64,000 bases of DNA from Beverwykella pulmonaria (Eukaryota; Ascomycota; Dothideomycetes; Pleosporales; Melanommataceae): NCBI GenBank assembly GCA_001599595.1, contig BCHH01000005.1, forward strand, positions 1,185,552-1,249,551. Direction: 5' to 3'. The first letter of the stretch is position 1; every line of letters begins with the position of its first letter. Below the pieces are notes generated by a model that was given only the letters and a program-made list of their open reading frames with translations, had not been told where the DNA came from and searched no databases. The position numbers were made by a program, and so were the translations under genes. Below are positions 21,172-32,097 of this stretch, piece by piece.

Positions 21172-24100
21172 CTGATCAGTGGTTGAACTCACAGTCAACC
21201 ACAGACAGCTAGGTAAACAGAAGAGACATACCTTGAGGCCCAGGACTTTGCTGGTGCCCTCTGGACTGTGTGCTAAGGAAGGTCAGCCTATTCTCGCAGG
21301 CACAACCTTCAAAGAGCTTGATATCGCAGGGTTCGTTTTACTACGCCCACCTACAAGACTAAGTTCACGTCCATCACGCAGAACAACCTTCTCTACGCTG
21401 TATCTGTTAAGATTCCAGCTTGTGCTGGATGTGGACACCAGGACTAGCGTCTAAACAAAGAAAACATAACTCCCCCCCCCTCCTCAACTAAACAAAACCT
21501 TTAATCATACACTATTAAGATAGCATACAAGTTTCCTATGTAGTAGAAGGACTGCATTAATAAGGCCACATGGACTATAGTGCTAGATGTTACTATTAAC
21601 ATTAACAAGATTAAATCTAAAGCGTTAAATAGATATGCAGCTTCCTAAATAGAGGAATATTGCTTAGGTAAACTTATTAATAACAACTTATAGATGTAGT
21701 TTAAAGAGGACTTTGAAGACTAGACAACAGCCATTTAGAACAAGCTTAATAGTAATATTACTTAGGCCTTCTGTGCATTCCTTTGCAGGAATAGCGTTTA
21801 GATCCCTATAGACAACAAGAAGATTGTAGTTAACATAAGACTTGTAGTAGAACAAGAAGATCCCTATAAATAGCAGCAGGTAGACTTTGACTACTAGAAT
21901 AAGCACTATAGCAACTTTAACACCTCTTTAAAATACTATTGTAGATTTACAATAAATATAACTCCTAAATTAACACTAAATTTAGCTAGACAGACTCCTT
22001 ATACTTTAGGTCTACTAGTAAGTACTACTATACAGCAAACCCAGACCCTCCTCCCTTAGCAACCTCAACAACTACAACTACAGTATTCCTAGCCTTACTA
22101 GAGACTACTTAGCTTATCAAGGCTACTCACAGAGTTGTCTAAGCTGTACACAGACAATATAAAGTTTAGTGGCGAAATGTTTAACGTCCTTAACTCTAAG
22201 CTAGATATATTCTATAATTCCTGCAGGAAGATTAGAATTAGCCCTAACTAATACTATAACACCTATTCCCTAATGCTGCGCAGTTGTGCAAGCAAATTCT
22301 ATTATAAACATTTAGCTAATAAAGGATTTACAATTGCCAAGATAGAAGCACAAACAAGGTCCTTCTTTGAGAATAAGGAGATAAACTAGGAATACTTGCA
22401 ATTATAGCGTTAAACCACACTACCTAATATTATTGCCAAGAACCCTAACAAACCACAAAGCAAATGCCTTTAGATACTATTTAACACGCTCTAGAAAGTT
22501 CAACCTAGTCTATTAGAGTTATACTAAACTAACTGTAGTATCTAAGACTAATTACTAAGCGCTTGTTGATCTATCCTAGAATACAGTCTTGCCCTATATC
22601 AACCTGCTAAAACGTACAAGGCTGTTTGCACCTAACTAAGGAACTTAATAGGCACTGCCATGCGCGTAAAGGAGGCACAACAATCTAACACTTACCTTGC
22701 CTAAAACGCCCCTTAGAGCAACTTTAACAATAACACTACTAACTATTTTATCAACAACAACCCAAACTAATACCTAACTAACAGGAGATACACTAATAAT
22801 AGAATATATAGTTGTGGACGTGGTTAAAGCAGATTCTAAGGCAGAGATAGATTTTAGAGCAGAACTAGATCCTAAAGCGCCTCACGCTTAAGCTAAGGCA
22901 CCTAAACTAAGAAATACTACATATATAGTGCTAAAGGTTGCTAGTCAACTAAGCACACCCAGGAAGAATAATTAAAGGCATATACCTAATTTCTCAACAG
23001 CGCTAAGAACTACAACAGCTATTTGCTTAATCTTAAAGGATATTAATGCTTCCTAACTAGCTACAAAGGTGTAGATAGTTTTGTTAAACATAAAATTAAC
23101 AACGCAGAACAACTGCTTATAGACATACATATTAACAACTATAACAAAGGACAGGAACCTTATTCACAATTCCTTACCTCTTTTAGTGAAATTGATGCTA
23201 TCTAGACAGTTACTACCCTTAATTACTAATCTACATTCTATGCTATTACAAAATTAGATATGTTTAATAATGCTAAGCCTTAGGAAGACAGCTTAGTTTT
23301 TACCTTTAACAATTGCTATTTAGATGCTAAGTTCCAAGGTATTATGCCTAATACTAGAGCAGCAGGAGTATCTACAGCAGGTGCACCTCAAGTCTAAGCT
23401 TTGCAAGCTATTAAACTGTTAATTAAGATTAATACATTAACTGCTAGCTAGCACAAGATCTAATTTAGGAAGGGAGAAGCAATCTTGCTTGGCACTGTTA
23501 ATGTGTTAACCCTGTTTAGTAATATTGCATTCTAGGTTGTCCCCACAAATACTCTATTCCTTCTCTGTCTTGCTAACATAGACAAGCTAGGTCTAAAGCT
23601 AGATAACCTAGAGAATATGCTTATTTAAGGCAACAAGATAGTGCCTGTTGTTTGCAAGTAGGGACACCTATAGCTCTTACTTTACCAACTAGAACAGACA
23701 GTAGCCTAGTGCCACCTTACTAAGAAAGAATTACAACTACTACACTGTAGATTTAGCCATCCCTCTGTGCTACAACTCCTACAACTACTCTAACGTGCAG
23801 GTTACAAGGTTAAAGTTAAAGTTCTTAAATACCTAACTAAGGTTTGCTACTACTGCTAAATGCACTAAAGGTCTCCTAGTTAATTTAGATTTAGCCTTAA
23901 AGATAACACTAATTTTAATTACACTATTGTAATTAATGTCTTCTTTATTAATAGAAGGGCAGTTCTCTATATTGTTGACGCTTCTACTGCTTTCCAAGCT
24001 GCACAATTCCTAAAGGATATGTTAGCTAAATGCGCATAGGATATATTACGCATCTGCTAGATTAATGTTTACCTTAGACCTCCTAATGTTATTGCTTATA

Positions 24101-25462
24101 ATAAAGGCACAAATTTTAGTTCTATAAAGTTTAGAAGCAACGCAAAAGCTATGTTAATTAATATTAAGGAAGTACTAGTAGAAGCGCACAACAGCGTGGG
24201 TAAAGTAGAGAAATACCATAGACTACTACAACAAGCTTACTCTATCATCTCTAAGGAGCTAAATAACGCTAGCCTAGAATTAATCCTGCAGATAGCTGTT
24301 AAGGCGGTTAACAATACAGCAGGCCTAAATAGTGTAGTACCTACATTACTTGTTTTTGGTGCATATCCCTAAATGACAGACAAATCTCCACCATTACTAT
24401 TAACCTACAAGCGCGCTAAGGCTATCCGCAAAGCTACAAAGGAGCTCCGCCACCTACAAGCTAAACAGATAATTAATAACGCTCTTAGCATAAGAAACAG
24501 CCTAAACGTGCTAGATACGCTTTAATTACTGCTCTAGTTAGACGTCTGTGTTTAGAGAGAGAAAGGCGGTTGGACAGGACTATAGAAACTTGTTGCTTAT
24601 AAAGGCAATTATAAAGTTATCTAGCTTGGGCATAGACCTACTAAGTTCTAGACCACAGACATTAAACTGTACAAAACAGATCCTGCAAATAATAACATCT
24701 TAGCCTATAGAGAAATTAAGCAAGATGACAACGTTAAGACTAAACCTAAAGATAGCTAACAGGACAACACTATCCTAAATTCAAACAATAACCCAATTGC
24801 AGCAGAGACTGCTATGCTAGTCTGTTGCGGCAGAGGCAGGCCAAAGGGATCTAAGAACAAGAAGAAAGCTAGACAGAATGTTGTAGATATTAATTTTAAC
24901 AATTAATTTATCGCTGCTATCACCAACAGAGACAAGACAATTACAATAGCATTTATAACTGCTAAGGAGACGTTAGATTACAAATTTACACTTAAGGCAC
25001 GTTAGGACAGTTGCATTAAGGCAACAGGACCCCTATTTAAAGCTGCTTAACGCACTAAAGTTAATAGCTTAATTAGAAGAGACGTTATCTAATTTATTAA
25101 CATAAGCAATCCTATTGTCGCTGACAATCACATCTTTGGATTCTGTATAGTTAATAAGGTAAAAGGGAAGACAACCAATTTGCTATATAAAAAGGTTTAA
25201 CTAGTTATTTAAGGATATAATAATCTTGGGAAGGAGTATATCCTCACGCAATCCCCTACAATTTAACATGCGAGCTAGCGTCTTATCCTTGCACTAGCAC
25301 CTACCCTGTTAAAGATAGGATTTACCCTTTTGCTCTGTAATATTACTTAGGCATATACACAATTAGCAACCCCACTCGCCTGCCTTGTGTTTGCTTACCT
25401 TCTAAAGGAGATTGCCTATAAGTATCCTAACAGTACAATTATAAGGATCCTTAAGCCCTTGT

Positions 25463-26259
25463 TGTTATACGAGGTGAACACTTACTGGGTCCGGTCCGTA
25501 CTAAGGCGGTGCGTAAGCGTAGGTGTCGTAGGATTATTCTGTGAGGTTCGAAGACGATGATATAAGACAACGGGGTGGTAAATCCAATCAATAAATTGAC
25601 TAACTAACTTGCTGTATCAATCTGGGTAAGAGACGAGTGAAGTTATTTGAGTTGACTACAAAGAGCAAACATAACATAGGAAACTGTCCTCCTTATATAT
25701 TTCCTCTTTTGAACATAGAATCCCGAGTCTCCCATCTTGGCGGGAGACCTGGGAGATTCCCATTCTCCCTATTCTCCCATCTTGGCGGGATCTCTGGGAT
25801 CCTTNGATTCTCCCGAGTTTCCCCTTCCTTGGCGGGATCTCTAGGATCCTTCGATTCTCCCGAGTTTCCTCTTCCTTGGCGGGATCTCTAGGATCCTTTG
25901 ATTCTCCCGAGTTTCCTCTTCCTTGGCGGGATCTCTAGGATCCTTTGATTCTCCCGAGTTTCCTCTTCCTTGGCGGGATCTCTAGGATCCTTCGATTCTC
26001 CCGAGTTTCCTCTTCCTTGGCGGGATCTCTAGGATCCTTTGATTCTCCCGAGTTTCCTCTTCCTTGGCGGGATCTCTAGGATCCTTCGATTCTCCCGAGT
26101 TTCCTCTTCCTTGGCGGGATATCTTCTGTCACGTGCCTCGCTTACCTGCGCGAATCCTCGCTGTTCTTTTGCGCCCGCCTGCGCGCCGTGCTGCGCCTGT
26201 TGACGGGGTTGGTTCCTCATCTGCAGCCCGCATCTGTGCTACTTCTTCGAACCGTAACA
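25463..26259. mobile_element. Nested solo LTR (or small non-autonomous LTR element)
   Basis: A 797-bp insert begins TGTTATAC and ends CGTAACA (inverted TGTTA/TAACA ends). It is flanked by CTTGT on both sides (25458-25462 and 26260-26264), a perfect 5-bp target duplication. Removing it rejoins the host RT frame at the conserved PLYG.AEAG motif. It has no coding domains, so it is a solo LTR left after recombination or a small non-autonomous element. It shows none of the TAG/TAA decay of its host. Its inner part is a 47-bp minisatellite. Confidence 0.85.
25784..26112. repeat. 47-bp minisatellite inside the nested LTR, seven units
   Basis: GGCGGGATCTCT recurs at 25784, 25831, 25878, 25925, 25972, 26019 and 26066, exactly 47 bp apart, and a partial unit follows at 26113. 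A diverged unit of 45 bp precedes at 25739. The main variant between units is GATCCTTCG versus GATCCTTTG. The single N of the window (25805) lies in the first full unit, so copy number may be misassembled. Confidence 0.92.
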
Positions 26260-27525
26260 CTTGTATGGGTTAGCAGAGGCTGGAACCTACTAGTACGTAA
26301 CGTATTTAAAACACTACTAAGACAAGCTCTTCTTAGCTACATTAACGTATAACCCCTGCCTTCTTATTGCAACACTAAACAGACTATTTGGCATTATTAG
26401 GATGCAAACAGACAACACCCTAATCCTCACAACTAATAAATTCTTAAAGCTTGAGGAAGACAAGCTAGTTAAGGCCAAATTAATAGCAAAGCTAAAGGAG
26501 AAGCTGACGCTAAATACTCCCCTGTTCTTTAATAGCTGCACTGTCTTAATTAACAACAACAGAACAATGTACCTCTAACAAAAAGACTAAGGCACTAAGC
26601 TTGCGCTTGTTGATGAGAAGCACAATACTTAAATGGTATACCAACAGCAGCGTGCTTGAGCTGCGTTTATCTTATTAATATGTCAACTGGAAGCTGCTTT
26701 TAATCTATTAACTGCTGCGCAAACTTAGGAACCTAGTAATAACAAGATTAAGGCCCTTAACAAACGCATCTTATGGCACATAACAAATCTTGACTAAGGA
26801 CTCTAGTATCTGCCTATTGAGATCAAATCAGCAAAGCTATTTGTGTTCATTGACAGCTTATTTGCAAACAACAAAGATTTGAGCTCCTAGCTAGGATATC
26901 TAATTGTTATTGCAAATGAAACCTCTAGAGAGAGCGAGTTCAATATTACAGGCAATATTATCTACTACAGCTCTACTAAAAGCAAAAGAGTGACCTAAGC
27001 AGTGCTTGCTTTAGAGGTCTATGGGATAGTAGCAGGAGTTGATATTACTATTGTTCTCAGCACAACACTTAAGATGATCACAGACCAATTGGAGATCCCT
27101 GAAATCCCAATTGTTGTATGCACCAATTCATTTTCCCTCTACAAATGCCTTGTCAAACTTAGCACTACAAAGGAGAAACGCCTCATGATTGATATTATGG
27201 CTCTACGCCAGTCATACAAGCGGCGTGAGCTCCAGGAGATTCGGTGGATCAACGGCAACGACAACCCGGCTGACGCCTTCACCAAGGTTATGCCAAACAA
27301 CGCCCTCAAAACCCTTGTCGACACGAACAAGCTCCGCGTACGAATTGACGGTTGGGTCAACCGTTCGAACAATCAATCTAGTCAGTCACGTGTTTGATCC
27401 GATCAAAGTGGATGGGAGTTCTCTTTACTTTCTAGCTCAATTGAGCGTCCATTCGTTACATGTTTTTTTCTTATCCTTATTTGATTACAAGTGGCAACGA
27501 CGACGACAAGAGAAAGAGTTGCCAG

Positions 27526-27724
27526 TGTTGGAATATATATATCGAACGTGGTGATCACGTGGTGATGTTGTGATCACGTGTTTATCACATGAGACACTAG
27601 CGACGCTTGGCGGCAAAGAGATGATACAACCTCCTGAGCCTCACCTCAGAGAGACAGATACACGAATCAATACTTTGCTTAGGACCCCCCCCATTGCTAT
27701 TGCAATAGCCCTGTGAAACCAACA
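27526..27724 (+). repeat. 3' LTR of the copia element
   Basis: 199 bp, apparently identical to the 5' LTR at 20973-21171 including the C8 tract, followed by target duplication GTCTG at 27725-27729. Confidence 0.93.
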
Positions 27725-27729
27725 GTCTG

Positions 27730-28561
27730 AGTCGTCGTCAATTTCTCGACTGATGTCATTCCACCAATGTGTTTAGTAGAGCTTTATTACATCAGCGCAT
27801 TGCAAATATGAGGCGTACTGTGCGAAAGCACTAAATCCGGACAGTAAGATGGAATATCTGTACCGTGTTGTCAGCCGAATACGGGACGAGCGACTACCTG
27901 TCTAACCTTGCATACACTTCCAAGCCATGACACCATGACTTTCAGACCCCGCATCTCCTCTATGAACTTCGCGAAATCCGAAGTAAGTGAACGTGCATTG
28001 TAAATGCTTGCTAAGAATCTTGAACTCCGTCATATATCGTTTGTTTCGATATCGAGAAGTTTTTCGTACACGCCACAAATGCGGATAGGGTAGTATACAA
28101 TAAAGCGTCGAAAAGCACTTCCATGCTTTCATTTTTGAGATCAGCAATTCGGGACCGTTAAATATGTCCCCTTCAGCCACCTTGGTAACAAGGAATGTTG
28201 GTCATGTGACGTGGAACCGATAGTGCGATAGTCCCAGCAATGTGAAAATATCGGCGCAGCGCCTGAAGCCAAATGTCGTGAAAGGGCTATGTGCATTGTC
28301 CAAAGCTGTGCCAAGAGCCTTGGGGCATTGGTAGGAGGAGTTTCGAGAAGGGGTGGATGTGTTGTCCGCCTGTTGTCGGCCCAAGCGGTTAGTGCAGCGC
28401 TCAAGAACCTTTTCTTGCTAGACTTTCGACGCCTATAAACTCTCCAGATCCTTCGCTGCACGTCACGGCCGTCACTTCAACCTCAACCTCAACCTCATCC
28501 GTATCTTCTAATCTCTACCACCTACCATCTACCATCTACCACAGCGTCTTTCCCGGCCACC
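27730..28561. other. Intergenic, no intact gene
   Basis: Minus-strand ORFs at 27902-28180 and 28141-28461 have no recognised motif. Just before 28562 lie short pyrimidine-rich tandem stretches (CAACCT repeats near 28477-28497, CTACCAT repeats near 28520-28545) that look like a promoter or 5' leader of the broken gene that follows. Confidence 0.4.
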
Positions 28562-29559
28562 ATGGCATCGCCTCAACTAAGCTATTCTCGCGACATCATA
28601 ATTGCCACCATCCCCGACCATTACTAGTTCCTCGAGAGTTTCTATCTCCCCTCTGACACAATCAAGTACCCTCCAGCCAATGGCTGGCCTGGCCATGCAG
28701 CCCCACTTTCTCTCCTCCAAAGAACACAACAATCCTAGACTTGATGCGCAACATGTCCTATTTATTCCCCACGCCCCAAATATTAGGATTATTCTCACAT
28801 CTATGAGGGCTGCCAGGGCGTCGACTGCAGCGATCCAGGATTAGGCCCACTGGAAATAGACTGCCAAGACTGGTAGTCGTCTAGGTCCGACGAATGTGGT
28901 TTTGTTAAGGTTCACGCGGAGGCGGAATGAAGATCACTTGTTCATTGATACGGTGAGGGGGACGTTGACGCTTTGTGATTTCTAGGTTGGGCCGAGGGGA
29001 TCGATGGAGCTTTCACAGGTCAGTGCGAAGCTTTTGTTGTTTTACTTTGTGCTGATGTAATTTCAATTTGATGATTGGAGAAGGAGATAAAGTGAACGAA
29101 TCAATATGCAATGGTAAGTGCTTACTGTTATACAGGACCCTAACGACCCCCCAAGAGCTCTGACGCGCACAGCTGACGACGGAGAAATCCTTGAGGAGAA
29201 TTGGCGCGAGTATCCCACTTAAACTCCCTACGATTTCTTTATGATGGCGAGGGAGCAGCTTCGCAAACTGGAGCTGGTATGACCATCTTACGATCCTGCC
29301 CGCTTACCACATCGTCATTTCCCCTCGATTGTTTTCTGACCTCATCCCACAGACTCCCCATGCCATCTTTGGTGAGATAAGCTTCGCGAAAAATCCACAA
29401 GATGTCGAAGGACACACGAACAAGCTGCCTACGATTTTCTGGGACTGCAGGTGGCCAAGTGATTCGTATCGGAAGCTAGAATGTATGAAGAGGGTCCGAA
29501 AGTTCGATAATCCTGATGCTGAGCCTGACGTAGATGGAAAATTCTGGGACGACTCGTGA
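28562..29559 (+). pseudogene. Broken gene of unknown family with remnant exon structure
   Basis: It starts MASPQLSYSRDIIIATIPDHY, then meets TAG at 28625-28627. The frame continues FLESFYLPSDTIKYPPANGWP before more stops. Downstream pieces in changing frames read HIYEGCQGVDCSDPG, FLGWAEGIDGAFTG, then DPNDPPRALTRTADDGEI, YDFFMMAREQLRKLEL and, after a plausible intron ending CCCACAG near 29351, TPHAIFGEISFAKNPQDVEG to KFWDDS and TGA at 29559. The pattern is a once multi-exon fungal gene of about 250-300 codons with several stops and frameshifts. The function is unknown. Confidence 0.5.
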
Positions 29560-30146
29560 TGAAGAAGATGCGGCAGAATTGCCGACATGACCTCAGTGCT
29601 ACCTGGGTGTTGCGAATTTTGGCACTCTGGACTAGTGTTAATCTAGGTGAATTCCTGGTCTTTTGATCAGCAACATGGATCCGTGATCCAGGGATTTTCG
29701 CGCCTTTCTCAACGAGGATTAGACTGCATTACTGTCTTTTCATGACCAATTAGGATTTGATCCAGGACCTATGGAAGTGGGTATACGATTTATCGATTGC
29801 CACAGCTAGAGGTCCATTGAGTGTTAGCAGAAGTTTCCATTAAGAACCCTTTTAAAGTAACAACGAGAAGAAGAAAGGGGAAAAGAAGAGTAGAGAATAA
29901 GATGATAAGGTTATTAGTATTCCGCCTGCTGATTCAGACATTTCCTGGAACGCCGTCCAATATGCTATACGAAAAGGGTATTGGCCATGCACCTACCGCA
30001 CTCACGAACGCCATGCTTCCATAACCATGAGATCCAATATTACCAGCTCCTAGGCTTGAAATAAGAGGTGGAATGGAGATTGAACCCTGCAAATAAAACT
30101 AATTGTTTTATACGCTTGAAATCGCCTCCTCGTCAAGGCGACCGCA
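29560..30146. other. Intergenic, no gene seen
   Basis: This spacer lies between the broken gene and the stop of the minus-strand gene at 30147. No supported feature is visible. Confidence 0.4.
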
Positions 30147-32097
30147 TCAAGATGACTTCTTGATGATGAAAACACCGACCTCGACCCCACTTATCGGACC
30201 ACCCGTTTCGTATCGGCGATTCAAAACACCGTCCAGAACTTCTTGGACCAGGTTCGACGGGGTAAGTTCCGACTCCATGTGGAGTTTTTTTGCCTTACGA
30301 AAGTTCATGGTTACAACTTCTCGCACTCGTGGCTTTTCCTGTTTGATCCACCAATCAGCCCACGTTGACCTGCTCAGAATCGTATTCTCCTTTGCGGCGT
30401 GAATGATAGTGTAGGTTGCCCTCTTCTCATTTGTTGCTTGCAGGCTGGGAGGCGGCTCGCTCAGTCTCTCACAAAACTTCTTGATCTCTGTGTGGAGTGA
30501 GGAATATTCAATAAGGCGTTCAACGGAACTCATCTTGCCAAGGATATGGCCAAGATCGGCGGAAAGTTCGTGAACGACGGTGATGGAGCGGAGCAGCGGA
30601 TCGAGAATTGGGCCAAGGTAATCGCGCATGAAGGTCTGGGCGCCAGTCTTGGTAGGGTAGATGAACAAAAGCATGCCATCATCGGCTGAGAGCTCAATGA
30701 GGCGATCATATAGGAGGGATTGACCCCTGATTGTGAACATTTCTGCAAACTCGACGGTGTTGGTGGGTGGGATGTAACGCTCGACCACAGATATGTTCAC
30801 ACTCCCAGGAGCTACCACAGGTCTTGGAGTGGGTGGAAGGATCTTGGACTCAAGTTGGTAGTCTGGAACCGCTACAGCGCTATCGAAAACCTTACTGGTG
30901 AAGTATTCGTCTCCTCCAACAGCGGGCCCCGGCGTCGATGGGGGGGATTTGGGAAGATCGGAAAGCGTAAAGCGACCTGGTACCGCGTGGAAGACGTTGA
31001 TCCATGCAGTGGGGCTCGTCGTCCCCTCGTGTATAGCGGCAATAAGCTCCCCGAAGAGATGACCCGTCAGTGAAGGACAAGGGAGTGCGTGAGACAAGAC
31101 CTTGACTGAGCTGTGTTGCTGTGACCTGGTACCGGAAGCTGGAGCTGTCAGCACCTGTACTGGAATGCGTGGTGTTTCCTTGAGTGAAATTTTCAAGTAT
31201 CTGAGGGCACAATAAGACTATCCGCACTTGTGGGCATAATGATTTTAACAGATCCACGCTGGATATCGCTGTGCATCCCAGAAAGGCAACCGATCCCAAT
31301 GGCGAGGTGCTCGCTCAAAGGTGAGCATATGGGGTATGTGAAGGAAAAGGGCACTTACTAAGAAAAGCCTTCACTTCTTCGATCCATGTTGCCCTGGAAA
31401 TGGCATCGCTCGTGTCAACGACCATGGGCACAATGTTTGTGCCAGAAGAGGCGCTAGCCGTGGTGTTTAGGTTTGGCGAAACACCTGGGTCAGAACTCGG
31501 AGGGGAGCCAACACCAGCGGTTCTCACATTCACAAATCCACCCCAATTAATCACGCCAGGTTCAGAGGGAGGAGTAACAACGGGAACCAGCTGCTCGATG
31601 TGGGCCTTGGCAACTCCGGGAGTGGAAGTGGTGGTCTCGTCAGCCCCGTCAAGCTGGTGCTGTCGACCCAACGGCGGGCTCAATGTATGGAGAGGGTCTT
31701 CAGGTTTCGACAGTGGGCCCGCGCCCAGAGACGAGAAAGAGTACTGGGAAAGCAACGGAGGGCGGTCTGGGTGTGGCGCAGCGATTCCAAGGGTTTCGAA
31801 GGACGGCAGACGGAGGTTGTGTGTGACTCTGACAGTGGATGGGGAGGGAAGAGGGATTACTGGGAGGGCACCGGCAGCAAAATCGAGATCCAAAAGACCG
31901 GGCTGAGGCTCGTCTGGGGTTGGGAGAGTTTGCGGAGCGGCGGCAGGCAGCGGGAATGGCGGTGGGACAGACTCAAGAAGGTGAGAGCGCTGGCTCAAGA
32001 GGGCCGGGGCATCCTCACTGTGGACGGCAGCTTCGGAGCTGGACGCACCCAACTCCTCATCTGGCGCCAACAGTGGCATTGCAGGTGAGAAGCTCAT
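30147..32097 (-). CDS. Uncharacterised ascomycete protein with a probable one-base frameshift
   Basis: The N-terminal exon starts at ATG 32097 (MSFSPAMPLLAPDEELG) and is Pro/Ser-rich and low-complexity to about 31370. After an intron of roughly 50 bp the conserved part begins HLAIGIGCLSG and runs to TSADSLIVPS near 31203. One frame over it continues YLKISLKETPRIPVQVLTAP to VEVGVFIIKKSS at 30147. The C-terminal 340 residues (VFHAVPGRFTLSDLP, PGPAVGGDEYFT, VERYIPPTNT, ELSADDGMLLFIYPTKTGAQTF) look like a widely conserved but unnamed fungal family. No splice pair longer than 45 bp joins the two frames without losing conserved residues. One lost base at about 31199-31203 explains the break. The function is unknown. 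Exact exon 1/2 splice sites are uncertain. Confidence 0.6.

Larger units (their letters stand above)
21500..27397 (+). pseudogene. copia gag-pol relic with RIP-like decay
   Basis: The frame is recognisable throughout but closed by many stops. At 22909-22959 the Gag knuckle should read K-K-C-x-V-C-G-...-C-W-S-T-K-H. Instead both leading Cys are Tyr, Gly is Ser and Trp is TAG, all explained by TpG to TpA changes. At 24151-24372 the integrase end is intact enough to read VEAHNSVGKVEKYH and VPTLLVFGAYP, with a Pro to Leu (CCA to CTA) and Asp to Asn changes. RT shows QSPTI, then PL-YGLAEAG across the nested LTR, and TDNTLIL. RNase H (27002-27397) reads VLALEVYGIVAGVD to DNPADAFTK without a stop. 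Such C-to-T and G-to-A changes fit repeat-induced point mutation. Confidence 0.88.
20973..27724 (+). mobile_element. Full-length Ty1/copia LTR retrotransposon, inactivated
   Basis: Two 199-bp LTRs (20973-21171 and 27526-27724) begin TGTTGG and end CCAACA. The flanks carry the 5-bp target duplication GTCTG (20968-20972 and 27725-27729). A purine-rich tract (AAGAGAAAGAG) lies just before the 3' LTR. The internal order is Gag zinc knuckle (22909-22959), GAG-pre-integrase (about 23740-23900), integrase (to about 24370), reverse transcriptase (about 25060-26600, split by a nested LTR) and RNase H (about 26840-27397). That is the copia order (integrase before RT). The core from about 21500 to 27000 is full of TAG/TAA, while the LTRs and the last 500 bp are nearly clean. 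By eye the two LTRs are identical. Confidence 0.93.

Noticed and set aside
21179..21454. 91-codon ORF just inside the 5' LTR as a Gag start
   Set aside because: It has no Gag-like features. It lies in the leader region and is simply free of the stops that fill the core.
25784..26112. Regular 47-bp repeats considered as a CRISPR array
   Set aside because: There are no unique spacers; the whole unit repeats. The host is a eukaryote, and the block lies in an LTR.
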